A DNA stretch of 64,000 bases from a candidate division KSB1 bacterium (GTDB taxonomy: Bacteria; Zhuqueibacterota; Zhuqueibacteria; JANLFK01; Oleimicrobiaceae), in assembly GCA_024655945.1 (NCBI GenBank), contig JANLFK010000003.1, positions 186,001 through 250,000 on the forward strand, read 5' to 3'. Shown in pieces: positions 34,841 through 45,609 of this stretch. Numbering within the stretch: the first letter of the stretch is position 1; each line of letters opens with the position of its first letter. A model generated the notes under the pieces. That model was given only the letters and a program-made list of their open reading frames with translations. It made no database searches and was not told the DNA's origin. Made by a program: the position numbers and the translations under genes.

Positions 34841-35179
34841 CTAAGCGAAACTCTCGACCGCCTCTTCCACGCTGTCGAAGGTCTCAAACACGTGGATCAG
34901 CTTGGTGATAGTCATCAGGCTGCGAATGCGCGGCGTCACGCACGCCAACTTCAGGTCGCCACCGTTGTTGCGCAGGGTGCTCAGCGCGCTGATCAGCAAA
35001 CCCAGTCCGGAGCTGTTCATCCACTGCACCTGGGCCAGGTCAGCGACCACCTTCCTGGCCCCGGCCTCGATCAGCTCGTGGACCCTTTCGTTGAGGAGCC
35101 CAGCGTCCGGTCCCCCCATTACTTTGCCCGCCAAGGAAAGAACCGTCACCGGGCCAAACTGTCGTTCGGTGAGCGTCAT
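34841..35179 (-). CDS. STAS-domain anti-sigma factor antagonist
   Basis: A 112-residue single-domain STAS protein of the SpoIIAA/RsbV type. It opens with GPVTVLSLAGKVMGGPDAGLLNERV and has the phosphorylation-site region VQWMNSSGLGLLISA, with the acceptor Ser in NSSGLG, followed by LACVTPRIRSLMTITKLIHVFETF. Such proteins bind an anti-sigma factor/serine kinase and are switched by phosphorylation. No kinase, phosphatase or sigma gene is near, so the partner must be elsewhere. It lies 27 bases downstream of secF and ahead of a terminator, so it is probably the last gene of the secD-secF transcript, an unusual pairing. Confidence 0.9.
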   Translation of the reverse strand: MTLTERQFGPVTVLSLAGKVMGGPDAGLLNERVHELIEAGARKVVADLAQVQWMNSSGLGLLISALSTLRNNGGDLKLACVTPRIRSLMTITKLIHVFETFDSVEEAVESFA

Positions 35180-35206
35180 CGCTCCCTCCTATACCCCTAT
35201 GCCTAA

Positions 35207-36148
35207 TCAGGCCCGGGCCACTTCCCGGTGGAGCTTCCTGCGCTCAAGCCACCCCCGCCAGGCCACGACAATAGGGCTAGCCACAAAAATGGACGAGTAG
35301 GTACCGATGGTGACCCCTATCAGGAGGGCAAAGGCAAAGCCGTGGATGACCCTCCCCCCGATGAAGAAGAGCACAATCAGCACCATCAGCGTCGTGAGGG
35401 CGGTAATCACCGTCCTGCTCAGGGACTGGTTGATGCTGGTATTGACGATGGTGTGAATGTTCTCGCGCCGCATGATCTTGAGGTTTTCCCGGATACGATC
35501 GAAAACCACAATGGTATCGTTCAGGGAGTAACCGACCAGGGTTAAGAAGGCCGCGACCACCACCAGGCAGATTTCCATGTTCAGCAACGAGAAGATGCCC
35601 AGCGTGATCAGCACGTCATGGAATAGGGCCACCACTGCACCCACAGCGAAACGGAACTCGAACCGCCAGCTAATGTAGATGAGGATGAGCAACAGCGAGA
35701 TGAAGATGGCCAAAGTGGCTGCGCGTCGCAGCTCTGCGCCGATCTTGGGACCCACGGATTCAATGCTCAAGACCTCGTAGCTCTTGTCAGGCAAGTCGTT
35801 GGTCAGCTGGTCCTTGATCTTCTCGGCAACCCGTTCGCCACTCAGCTCGCCCTGTTCAACCCGGATGAGGACGTCGCTGCCGGTCCGGGCGCCGCGCAAC
35901 GAGGTGGAGGCCTTGATCTCGGCAGTGCCAAAACCGATTTTCGATAGCGACGCCCGCACCTGGCCCACGCTCACCTGTTCCTTGAATTCCAACACAATGG
36001 AGGTGCCGCCGCGAAAATCGATCCCGTAACGCGGCCCGCCATGCGCAATCAGAGAGATGAGGCCTGCCAGGATCAGGACACCGGAAAAGGTGTAGGCTGC
36101 TTTGCGCATGCGCAGGAAGTCTATGGATGTCTGCTTGAAGAGTTGCAT
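35207..36148 (-). CDS. secF: Protein translocase subunit SecF
   Basis: A 313-residue inner-membrane protein that with SecD uses proton motive force to aid export through SecYEG. ATG 36148 lies nine bases after AAGGAG. The N-terminal helix and IDFRGGTSIVLEF (the 'DF.GG' motif, about 38-50) lead to the periplasmic domain, followed by five membrane segments with YSLNDTIVVFDRIREN (about 200-215), NTSINQSLSRTVITALTTL and IGVTIGTYSSIFVASPIV. It follows secD after 39 bases. All expected features are present. Confidence 0.96.
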   Translation of the reverse strand: MQLFKQTSIDFLRMRKAAYTFSGVLILAGLISLIAHGGPRYGIDFRGGTSIVLEFKEQVSVGQVRASLSKIGFGTAEIKASTSLRGARTGSDVLIRVEQGELSGERVAEKIKDQLTNDLPDKSYEVLSIESVGPKIGAELRRAATLAIFISLLLILIYISWRFEFRFAVGAVVALFHDVLITLGIFSLLNMEICLVVVAAFLTLVGYSLNDTIVVFDRIRENLKIMRRENIHTIVNTSINQSLSRTVITALTTLMVLIVLFFIGGRVIHGFAFALLIGVTIGTYSSIFVASPIVVAWRGWLERRKLHREVARA

Positions 36149-36187
36149 CTGGTCTGTCTCCTTGTGATGCCGCATCGCCGCGAACCA

Positions 36188-38263
<2,076 letters not shown>

Positions 38264-38351
38264 CGACAGACTACCTCCTGAGAGGAAATGGCTCAACTCC
38301 ACTGCTTGGCGCGGAGCTCAGGCTGCACCCCGCGGGGCGCACCACAAAAGC

Positions 38352-38382
38352 CAAATATAGACCATTCCCACCTAAAAGTCAA
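38352..38382 (-). promoter_or_regulatory. Promoter for secD-secF-STAS
   Basis: On the minus strand TTGACT, 17 bases, TATATT. The same site reads as TTTG, 20 bases, TATATTTG, an exact match to the Bacteroidetes-type TAnnTTTG. Leader about 85 bases. Confidence 0.68.
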
Positions 38383-38404
38383 ACGGAAAAAAGGCACAGC
38401 CTGC

Positions 38405-39955
38405 TCAGGTCTTCGGCACCAGCTGGCGCACCGCATCGATGATTGTGCCATCACGAAACTCGATGAGCGCGACGATGCGCTCGGCGAAGGTGGGCTTTTC
38501 CGGCTGCCCTGTCAGGTCGACCGCCATGCGATAGAGCTTGTCGATGGGCACGATGGGCAAACTGCTCCGTTTCAAGCGCTGCAACAGGTCTTTGCGCCGT
38601 GGGTTGATGGCAATGCCGCGCTCGGTCACCACCACGTCGATCATCTCGCCTGGGGCAGTAACGGTCACCACTTTATCCACGATGATCGGCACTCGCCCCC
38701 GCACCAACGGCGCGGTGATAATGGTGACCTCTGCATCGGCAGCATCCGTGAACCCACCGATGCCGTGCAGCAACCAGCCATCAGAGTGGGTGTTGACATT
38801 GACGTTGAAGTCGAGGTCGATTTCCGTGGCGCCCAGCACCGACACCTTGACCATTTGGGCGAAACAACCCTTGCTGTGGTAGTTGTAGGACACGAAAGGA
38901 TTGGTCTCGATGTGGCGCGGATTGTCGCGAAGGGACTGCACTCCGGCCAGGTCGAAGCTCTGGCCGTCCAGGATGTAGCGCGTGAGGCCCTGGTTGAGCA
39001 GGTCCACCATGAATTGGGTGGAGCCACCCCGCACAAAGTCGGCGACCACACCGGCACGCGCCATGTGCTCGGCCATGAACTGCACGAAGGCAAGGGAGAC
39101 GCCCCCGGCCCCTGCCTGAAAAGAGAAGTGCGGCTCGTGCATGATGCCGCTGTCCACCACCAGCTGCGCAGCGTACTTGGCGATGAGCAGCCGCGTGGGG
39201 CTGCGCGTGATCACCGTGGTGCCGGAAACGATGCGCGCCGGGTCCCCTATGGCCTCCACCTGGACGACGTAGTCGACGTTGCCGCCCTGGATGCTCCACG
39301 GGTAGCAGGGAAAGGGCACGAGGTTGTCAGTGACGACTACCACCTTGTCGGCGTAAAGGGAATCTGCCAAGGCAAAGCCGAGTGGGCCGCATGCCGATTT
39401 GCCATAGACGCCGTTGGCATTGCCGTGCGCGTCGACAGCCGGCGCAGCGATGAAGGCGACATCGATGTGCAGGTCGCCATCCTGGATGGCGCGATAGCGG
39501 CCGCCATGGGAACGGAGCACGCACACGCTCTTCATCTTTCCTAACGAGCACGCTCGGCCCACCGGCCCGTTCATCGATCCCTCGACCCGACGCACCACGC
39601 CCTTTTCGATGTGCCGCACCAACGGCTCGTGGCAGGGGAAGAGCGCAGAGGGGGCGACCACCAGGTCTTTGAGGCCTCTGCGCGCCAGCTTGTCCATGAC
39701 CATGTTCACCACATAGTCGCCGTCCCGCAAGTGGTGGTGGAAGGAGACCGTCATGCCGTCCCTGATGCCACAGGCATCAATGGCGTCGTCCAACGACTTG
39801 AGGAGCTTGTTGCGATAGTCGCTGGCGGCGCGGATGGGCGCGCCAGCAGTACGTCCCCCGCCTTCGTCGGCGTGAGCCCCCTGAAATGGTCGCAGCTTTC
39901 TCCCTTCAATCTCGGTGGGCACTAACCGTCCCACGGCGTTCTCTACCAGGTCCAT
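38405..39955 (-). CDS. citF: Citrate lyase alpha subunit (citrate CoA-transferase)
   Basis: Transfers the acyl-carrier thiol from acetate to citrate in the citrate lyase cycle, giving citryl-ACP. At 516 residues it has standard length. ATG 39955 has GAGG upstream. Characteristic phrases are TVSFHHHLRDGDYVVNMVMD (about 98-117), DVAFIAAPAVDAHGNANGVYGKSACGPLGFAL, FQAGAGGVSLAFVQFMAEHM, RYILDGQSFDLAGVQSLRDNP, DGWLLHGIGGFTDAADAEVTIITAPL, and VVVTERGIAINPRRKDLL. It lies 19 bases downstream of the fused citD-citE gene. The accessory genes citC, citX and citG, needed to make the active holo-ACP, are not in the window. Last gene of the probable pduS-pduT-citDE-citF transcript. Confidence 0.94.
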   Translation of the reverse strand: MDLVENAVGRLVPTEIEGRKLRPFQGAHADEGGGRTAGAPIRAASDYRNKLLKSLDDAIDACGIRDGMTVSFHHHLRDGDYVVNMVMDKLARRGLKDLVVAPSALFPCHEPLVRHIEKGVVRRVEGSMNGPVGRACSLGKMKSVCVLRSHGGRYRAIQDGDLHIDVAFIAAPAVDAHGNANGVYGKSACGPLGFALADSLYADKVVVVTDNLVPFPCYPWSIQGGNVDYVVQVEAIGDPARIVSGTTVITRSPTRLLIAKYAAQLVVDSGIMHEPHFSFQAGAGGVSLAFVQFMAEHMARAGVVADFVRGGSTQFMVDLLNQGLTRYILDGQSFDLAGVQSLRDNPRHIETNPFVSYNYHSKGCFAQMVKVSVLGATEIDLDFNVNVNTHSDGWLLHGIGGFTDAADAEVTIITAPLVRGRVPIIVDKVVTVTAPGEMIDVVVTERGIAINPRRKDLLQRLKRSSLPIVPIDKLYRMAVDLTGQPEKPTFAERIVALIEFRDGTIIDAVRQLVPKT

Positions 39956-39974
39956 TCCCACACCTCGTGGTTCC

Positions 39975-41162
39975 TCAGTCGATAAGGCCAAGGGCCTTCG
40001 CCAGTTGCAGGGTGCGTCTTGCCCGTGCCACCACGGGCGCATCGATCATCTTTGTGCCGAGACTGGCGACGCCTGTACCGCGTTGCTCTGCCTCCTCCAG
40101 TGCGGCAATCACCTGCTGCGCATGCGCAATCCGCTCCGGAGTCGGGGCAAACGCGCGATGGATGGGCTCGATCTGCGCCGGGTGAATGACCCCTTTGCCT
40201 TCAAAGCCCAAGGCGATGGCCTCTTCTGTGCTTTTCAGCAAGCCGTCGACGTCGGCAACGTCGGAGAACACGGTATCGATGGCCTGCACGCGCGCCGCCT
40301 TTGCCGCCAGCACCAGCAGGCTGCGCGCCACAAAGCTCTCCTTGCCCTCGGCGGTGCGCTCCGCGCCGATGTCTGCGGTGAAATCCTCCGCCCCAAAGCA
40401 GAGGGCAACCACCCGCTGGCTGGCCGAGGCGATGTGGTAGGCGTTGAGCACCCCTCTCGCACTCTCGATGAGTGGCATGAGCCAGATCTGGTAGCGAAGG
40501 TGGTGCTCTCGCTCAAGGGCAGCCACTCTCTGCTCGACCTCCAGGACGCTTTCTGCCGTCTCGCACTTGGGGATGAGGATCGTGTCCGGCTGGGCCGGCA
40601 CCACCATCTCCAGATCTGCGGCGCCGAACTCTGCGGATAGGGCGTTGATGCGCACGATGCGCTCGGCCGCACCAAAGTCCACCGCCAGTAGGCTGTTGCG
40701 CACTAACACGCGGGCTGCGGCCTTGTCCGCAGGGGCCACCGAATCTTCAAGGTCCAAGATGACGCTATCCGCCCCGAAGAGTCCCGCGTTGAGCATCAGG
40801 TCGGGGTTGTTGCCGGGCAGGTAGAGGCGCGTGCGCCGCAGGCGGTCCTTGGGCACCTGCCTCCGCTTGACCCGCCGCTCAGGCCAAACCCCGAGCCCTT
40901 CCACCGCCCAGAGGGCGCGCACGCCCGCCTCGACACGGGCCTGAATGACGTAGTCTAAGGCGCCCTTGTCGTCTACCGCCACGGAGGCATGACGCACGCC
41001 CAAGGCCTCGAGGGTAGAAAGAATGGTGGCGCGGATTTGTGGGCCAAATGTGCCGGCCACCGAGCTGACTAACTCGAGCCGGATGCCACCCCGCGTGCGT
41101 CGCTCGATGGTCAACAGCAGGTCACTCTTGTCACTTCTTCCGACTTGCACCCTCTCTTGCAT
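39975..41162 (-). CDS. Fused citrate lyase gamma (ACP) and beta subunits, CitD-CitE
   Basis: A 395-residue protein. Residues 1-85 match the gamma subunit: VQVGRSDKSDLLLTIE at the start, where Ser13 aligns with the prosthetic-group serine of E. coli CitD, then SSVAGTFGPQIRATILSTLE and VAVDDKGALDYVIQARVEAGVR (the CitD hallmark 'VDDKGALD..I.AR.EA'). After a basic linker, about residues 105-395 are the beta subunit (citryl-ACP lyase): RRTRLYLPGNNPDLMLNAGLFGADSVILDLEDSV, IRINAL, DTILIPKCE, LIESARGVLNA, LCFGAEDFTADIG and GFEGKGVIHPAQI. In most operons citD and citE are separate genes. ATG 41162 follows GAGGAAAG. It lies between pduT-like and citF, all on one strand with short gaps. Confidence 0.92.
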   Translation of the reverse strand: MQERVQVGRSDKSDLLLTIERRTRGGIRLELVSSVAGTFGPQIRATILSTLEALGVRHASVAVDDKGALDYVIQARVEAGVRALWAVEGLGVWPERRVKRRQVPKDRLRRTRLYLPGNNPDLMLNAGLFGADSVILDLEDSVAPADKAAARVLVRNSLLAVDFGAAERIVRINALSAEFGAADLEMVVPAQPDTILIPKCETAESVLEVEQRVAALEREHHLRYQIWLMPLIESARGVLNAYHIASASQRVVALCFGAEDFTADIGAERTAEGKESFVARSLLVLAAKAARVQAIDTVFSDVADVDGLLKSTEEAIALGFEGKGVIHPAQIEPIHRAFAPTPERIAHAQQVIAALEEAEQRGTGVASLGTKMIDAPVVARARRTLQLAKALGLID

Positions 41163-41198
41163 ATGCTTTCCTCAACAACAGAGCCGCAGCGATTCCGT

Positions 41199-41759
41199 TC
41201 ACAGCAGGCTGGTGACCAGCTCTGCCTTCGGGGCTGGGATCACCACCTTGCGCATCAGCAAGCCTTTGGGCTGCACCACTGCCGCGCCTGCCTCCACAGC
41301 CGCCCTGGCGGCCGCCACCTCGCCCGTGAGGGTCACGAACGACTTGCCACCAAGTCCCACGGCCAGCCGCACTTCGATGAGCGTCACCTTAGCCGCCTTG
41401 GCCGCGGCATCGGCCGCCTGAATGCTGGAGGCAACCGAAAAGGTCTCGATGATCCCCAGCGCTTCGACGTGCTCGACGGCAGAGGTGGCGCTGATGGCCG
41501 GGAAAACGCCCTGGTGCACGCGTGGCAGGACCATTTCGTCGACCACCGTTTCGCCACCTCTGGCCACACCGGCATTGACGCTGCTCTGTACGGCCGCGAC
41601 ATCGCCACGCACCAGGCAGATATACTTGCCGGGGCAGACCGTCTTGGCCGCCACCAGCTCCACCTCGCTCACCTTGAGCATGGCATCCGCTGCCTCGATG
41701 CCCACCGCGATGCTGTTGAACTCCACCAAGCCTATGCAGTCACGCGCCGCTTGCGTCAT
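41199..41759 (-). CDS. pduT: BMC-T microcompartment shell protein, PduT-like
   Basis: A 186-residue protein made of two tandem BMC domains, the layout of trimeric pseudohexameric shell proteins. It resembles PduT: IGLVEFNSIAVGIEAADAMLK, VELVAAKTVCPGKYICLVRGDVAAVQSSV and VLPRVHQGVFPAIS in domain 1, then LGIIETFSVASSIQAADAAAKAAKVTLIEVR and GLGGKSFVTLTGEVAAARAAV in domain 2. The Cys in KTVCPGKY corresponds to the PduT residue that holds a 4Fe-4S cluster at the trimer pore. ATG 41759 is close behind GAGGAG. It lies 20 bases after pduS, its known electron partner. No BMC-H or BMC-P gene is in the window. Confidence 0.9.
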   Translation of the reverse strand: MTQAARDCIGLVEFNSIAVGIEAADAMLKVSEVELVAAKTVCPGKYICLVRGDVAAVQSSVNAGVARGGETVVDEMVLPRVHQGVFPAISATSAVEHVEALGIIETFSVASSIQAADAAAKAAKVTLIEVRLAVGLGGKSFVTLTGEVAAARAAVEAGAAVVQPKGLLMRKVVIPAPKAELVTSLL

Positions 41760-41779
41760 CGCTCCTCTGCCATTTCCAA

Positions 41780-43084
41780 TCACGCCGCTTCGATGCAGAC
41801 CATTTCCTCGTCCACTTCTGCCACTCGGCCGGAGATGGAGGCCTGCACCCGGGCGCTCACTTCGTCTGGGCGGCAATCGCCGATGAGTTGGCCGGCAGCC
41901 ACTTGCTGGCCGCGCCTCACCACGGGCCGCGCTGGGGAGCCCGCATGTTGCTTGAGGCGAATGCGCACGCGCTTCGGCACCACTTCCTGCTCACAGTACC
42001 GCGCCGGACGGGCATAGGGCGCGAGCTGGAACCGAGCCATCAGCCGCGATGTGGGAATGCGCCCACTGCCCATGCGAACGCGCGCCTTGGTCTCGCGGGG
42101 CTGGGGCGCCTGCACCCCCGCACTGCGCAGAGCACCCTTCAGCTCCCTGTTCACCAGGCGCGGCGACAAGCCCATTGGGCAGGCGTATTCGCACGCGCCG
42201 CACTCTGAGCAGAGCAGCGCCATGTGGCCGACCTCGCTCTCCGCAGCCAGCCCCAAGGCCATGCTCCGCATGACCCGATGCGGTTCCAAGTGATGCCCCA
42301 GCAGGTAGCGATTGCACGTCTCGGTGCACAATACGCACTGGGTACAGGCAGACCTCGCGTTGCGCAGCTGGTGGGCAACACTCTGCATGCGCCGCTGCGC
42401 ACAGGGGTGGGCCAAGGGGAGCACAATCACCGCTGCCGTGGTCTTGTCGATGGGGGTCTCCGGATCAGTGGTCAGTGCCCCCATCATGACGCCGCCCATG
42501 AAGAATGCGGGGGCTTGGCACTGCGCGCCTCCGCAGAGCGACAAGAGCTCCCGTACCGTGGTCCCCACAGGAACGCGCACCACCTTGGGCTGCTGCACAC
42601 AGCCGCCCACGGTCAGGGTGCGGTGCGTGACCGGCTCGCCTTGCCAGGCAGCAGCCACATTGCGCAGCGTCTCGACGTTTTGCACCAGCACACCCACTTG
42701 CACGGGCAGGCCCCCTTCGGGCACCGACCTGCCGGTGGCAAGAGCCACCACCTCATGCTCGTCACCCGCCGGGTAAACGTCGGGGAGCTCCACCACCTCG
42801 GCAGCATCACGCAGCGGAGCAACCAGATCGCGGTTCTTCTTCTTGACAGCGATGGCGACCCTCTGGGCACCTGTTGCCTGCGCGATCAGCCGCAGCCCCG
42901 TCAGCACTTGCTCCCCCTCGACGCGCAAGACCTCCTGGTCGCTGTAGAGAAGAGGTTCACACTCCGCGGCGTTGGCAATCACCCACTCCACTCGGTGGGC
43001 GACCTTGTGGTGCGTGGGAAACCCTCCACCACCTGCGCCGACCACCCCTGCAGCAAAGAGCTTTTGTGCCAAAGAGCTCACCAC
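41780..43084 (-). CDS. pduS: PduS/RnfC-like electron-transfer flavoprotein with two 4Fe-4S sites
   Basis: A 434-residue soluble protein of the RnfC/PduS family. It opens with LAQKLFAAGVVGAGGGGFPTHHK and VIANAAECEPLLYSDQ (NADH/FMN-binding Complex1-51K-type fold). It has a ferredoxin part with two clusters, CTQCVLCTETC and CSECGACEYACPMG (about 245-315), and ends with a barrel-sandwich segment. PduS acts in propanediol microcompartments as a cobalamin reductase passing electrons from NADH, and interacts with PduT. The GTG start at 43084 has no strong ribosome site, 25 bases after the amidase stop. Here it precedes pduT and citrate lyase genes; no B12-dependent dehydratase is in view, so its acceptor is unknown. 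Confidence 0.9.
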   Translation of the reverse strand: MVSSLAQKLFAAGVVGAGGGGFPTHHKVAHRVEWVIANAAECEPLLYSDQEVLRVEGEQVLTGLRLIAQATGAQRVAIAVKKKNRDLVAPLRDAAEVVELPDVYPAGDEHEVVALATGRSVPEGGLPVQVGVLVQNVETLRNVAAAWQGEPVTHRTLTVGGCVQQPKVVRVPVGTTVRELLSLCGGAQCQAPAFFMGGVMMGALTTDPETPIDKTTAAVIVLPLAHPCAQRRMQSVAHQLRNARSACTQCVLCTETCNRYLLGHHLEPHRVMRSMALGLAAESEVGHMALLCSECGACEYACPMGLSPRLVNRELKGALRSAGVQAPQPRETKARVRMGSGRIPTSRLMARFQLAPYARPARYCEQEVVPKRVRIRLKQHAGSPARPVVRRGQQVAAGQLIGDCRPDEVSARVQASISGRVAEVDEEMVCIEAA

Positions 43085-43109
43085 AGTTCACCAGGCCCTC
43101 TGCTACTGG

Positions 43110-44687
43110 TCAGCGCAGCGCCTCACTCCAACCGGATGGCTGGCGTGACCCGGTGGACAGCGGCGTCTCGTAGGTCTCCTTGAAACGCTTTATCCCTTCG
43201 AAAATGCCGCGAGCGATCCGCTTGTGGTGACCCTTCATGCGCAGGAGCTTTTCCTCCTCCCGGTTTGAAATGAAGCCCACTTCCACCAGCACACTGGGCA
43301 TGGAGGCACCCACGAGCACGTAGAAGCCGGCCTGCTCAACGCCGAGATTGGGCGTCTTGGCCCATCGCTCCAGGCCGCGGGAGATGAGACCAGCTAATTG
43401 CTCGCTTTCGCGCACGAATTCGTTGTGCGCCATCACCGCAAGAATGAAGTTAGGGTTGGCCATCTCGTCGTAGCCGTTGGCCGCCGACTCGTACTCCTGG
43501 AGCACGGCATTCTCGCGGCGCGCCACTTCAAGGGCTTCCTCGGACTTGGCAGGACCGAGGATGTACACAGAGAAGCCGCGCGCCTTTGGGCTGCGGTGGG
43601 CATTGGCGTGGATGCTGATGAACAGCTTGCCATTCCGCCGGTTGGCCAAAGTGGTGCGCTGCTTGAGGGTGGGGTAGGTGTCTCCAGTGCGCGTCATGTG
43701 CACGGTCAGACCCAGTTCGTCCTCAAGCATGGCGCGCAGCTCTTTGGCCACCGATAGGGTCACGTCCTTCTCATAAAGTCCAGTGGGACCGATTGCGCCG
43801 GGGTCCTTGCCCCCATGGCCGGGGTCCAAGACAATCGTGTCGACGCGCCACTTCTCCCTCTGGGCCCGCAGGTCGTTCACGAGGTCGGTGGACAGGGTGT
43901 CCTGAGAAGGCAACGACACCCACACCTCCGCGCCCTCGCTGGGGATGATCACTTGCCTCTTTGTGGGGTTGCCACGCAGCCTGAGGGCGACGCGGGCCAG
44001 CTCAGGAGAGAGCTGGCTGGTGTACCACTGGCGCACTATCTTTGCCCGGTCGTCCAGGTTGGCAACCGTACTGTCGACCGTGCCCTTATAGAAATCCACA
44101 TACAGCCACCCATTGCCCGGCAGGCTAGTGTAGACGTCCGAGGCGGCAAAGCGCCGCGTGGTGGCAATGCGTACCAGAGTGCCGTTCGCCTTCTCCTCCA
44201 CAGTGACGCCCTGCACGGCGCCACCACCTGCGGCAAGCGTCAGGGTTGCGCTGTTCTCATCCCACTGCAGGCCTGCCGGCAGATAATCAGCCACCGCTTC
44301 CAGGAAGTACTGCACGGGCACGAACAGCTCCCCGTCACGCAGCAAAGCCTCTATGGGCATGTGGCGGACCGCGTTGCCGATGACTATGAAGCAGTTGAAG
44401 GGCGACACGGTGAGCTCCGCCTTGCCCAGGTAGAGGACCGTCTTGTTCGCCTTGGCGGTCTTGACCGTCCGCCCGCCCAGTGCAGCTGCCAGCTCATCGA
44501 GTGCAACATAGTGGCAGCCGCTCTGTTGAAAGGCGCGCAGCTGCCTGGTCTGCGCGTCTTCCTTGTAGCGCACCAGCACGCCCTGCACCTGGCCCGCCAA
44601 TGACCCCGCCTCCAGGATCAGCCAACAAAAAAGCGCCATGCTGAGGGCTTTGCTCAGCATGGGACGCATCTTCTTGGCATCGACCAT
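43110..44687 (-). CDS. N-acetylmuramoyl-L-alanine amidase with AMIN-like N-terminal region
   Basis: A 525-residue exported wall hydrolase that cuts the amide between N-acetylmuramic acid and L-Ala. A signal sequence (MLSKALSMALFCWLILEAGS) is followed by a copper-amine-oxidase-N-like segment (YVALDELAAALGG, GELFVPVQYFLEAV), then an AMIN-like part (about 160-260). The amidase_3 domain (about 285-500) has DTIVLDPGHGGKDPGAIGP (zinc His), GLYEKDVTL (Glu), FISIHANAH (His) and VLVEVGFISNREEE (catalytic Glu). The start codon is uncertain: GTG 44690, ATG 44687 or a downstream ATG before the signal peptide. The next gene downstream on the strand is pduS, but a functional link seems unlikely. Confidence 0.9.
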   Translation of the reverse strand: MVDAKKMRPMLSKALSMALFCWLILEAGSLAGQVQGVLVRYKEDAQTRQLRAFQQSGCHYVALDELAAALGGRTVKTAKANKTVLYLGKAELTVSPFNCFIVIGNAVRHMPIEALLRDGELFVPVQYFLEAVADYLPAGLQWDENSATLTLAAGGGAVQGVTVEEKANGTLVRIATTRRFAASDVYTSLPGNGWLYVDFYKGTVDSTVANLDDRAKIVRQWYTSQLSPELARVALRLRGNPTKRQVIIPSEGAEVWVSLPSQDTLSTDLVNDLRAQREKWRVDTIVLDPGHGGKDPGAIGPTGLYEKDVTLSVAKELRAMLEDELGLTVHMTRTGDTYPTLKQRTTLANRRNGKLFISIHANAHRSPKARGFSVYILGPAKSEEALEVARRENAVLQEYESAANGYDEMANPNFILAVMAHNEFVRESEQLAGLISRGLERWAKTPNLGVEQAGFYVLVGASMPSVLVEVGFISNREEEKLLRMKGHHKRIARGIFEGIKRFKETYETPLSTGSRQPSGWSEALR

Positions 44688-44712
44688 CACCCGAGGTTGT
44701 ACCTCCGCCCTT

Positions 44713-45594
44713 TCACTTCCGCGTCAGGTAGCGGCTGGCCTGCTTCAGCTCCTTCTTTTCCCTCGAGGTGAGGTTGTCATAGCCCACCTCGTTGATCTTG
44801 TCCAGGAGCATATCCACGCGCTGGCGATAGCGTTGCATCTTCTCCCAGCGGCGCTGCTGGGCCTCCACACGACGGTTCCGCCACCACTGCCGCACACGTA
44901 CCAGTGGATTGCCAAACAGCCAGCCGCGACGCAAGTAGAAGTAACCGACGACCATGCCCCCAAGGTGGGCCAAGTGGGCGATGCCCCCCTCGCTGCCGAA
45001 CAGGCTGCCAATCCCACCCAACAGTGACATCCCGCCGAAAAGCAACACCAAGTACTTCGCCCTGATCTGGATGGGGAGCACGAAGAATAAAAACAGGGTG
45101 ATGACACGCTCCGGGAAAAGCAGGCCATAGGCCATGAGGAGGCCGTACACCGCCCCGGAAGCGCCCACCACAGGCACTGCCGAGTGCAGACGGAACACCA
45201 GATGGAAAACGCCCGCCCCAATCCCGCAGGTGAGGTAGTAGGACAGTAGGCGCCGCCAACCCCAGACCCGCTCCAGCTCCGCGCCGAACACCCACAGGAA
45301 CAGCATGTTCACCAGGAGGTGGAGCAAGTTCCCGTGCAGGAACATGTAGGTGAAGATCTGCCACCACCATCCTTTGCCCACCACCCAGGCTGGGATGAGG
45401 GCAAGGAAGGCCTCCAGGCGAGGAATGCGCACCGGCAGAAGGAGCCTGCCCGAGACAACCATCGGCTGCAGGAATGCGTTCCCCAACTGCTGGACAATGA
45501 ACATGACTATGTTGGCGGCCAACAGCCACTTCACCGCCCTGGGCATGGCCACCATGGCCAGGCTGAACCTGGTTCTCAGCCGGTCTTCATACAT
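44713..45594 (-). CDS. Rhomboid-family intramembrane serine protease
   Basis: A 293-residue membrane protease with six or seven hydrophobic spans. The catalytic serine is in VVGASGAVYGLL (GASG motif, about residues 140-150) and the catalytic His in IAHLAHLGGMVVGYFY (about 205-220); the WWWQIFTYMFLHGNLLHLLVNMLFLWVFG segment carries the conserved HxxxHxxxN. A basic C-terminal tail of about 65 residues, with NRRVEAQQRRWEKMQRYRQRVD and a closing LTSREKKELKQAS, is common in FCB rhomboids. It lies 25 bases ahead of the amidase start and 15 bases after the barrel gene. Substrates unknown. Confidence 0.92.
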   Translation of the reverse strand: MYEDRLRTRFSLAMVAMPRAVKWLLAANIVMFIVQQLGNAFLQPMVVSGRLLLPVRIPRLEAFLALIPAWVVGKGWWWQIFTYMFLHGNLLHLLVNMLFLWVFGAELERVWGWRRLLSYYLTCGIGAGVFHLVFRLHSAVPVVGASGAVYGLLMAYGLLFPERVITLFLFFVLPIQIRAKYLVLLFGGMSLLGGIGSLFGSEGGIAHLAHLGGMVVGYFYLRRGWLFGNPLVRVRQWWRNRRVEAQQRRWEKMQRYRQRVDMLLDKINEVGYDNLTSREKKELKQASRYLTRK

Positions 45595-45609
45595 TCGGCT
45601 TGGCTACCC

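Noticed and set aside
38383-38404. Terminator after citF (T6 run following GGCTGTGCC on the minus strand)
   Set aside because: The T-run is good, but only a three-base stem can form before it, so it was not listed.
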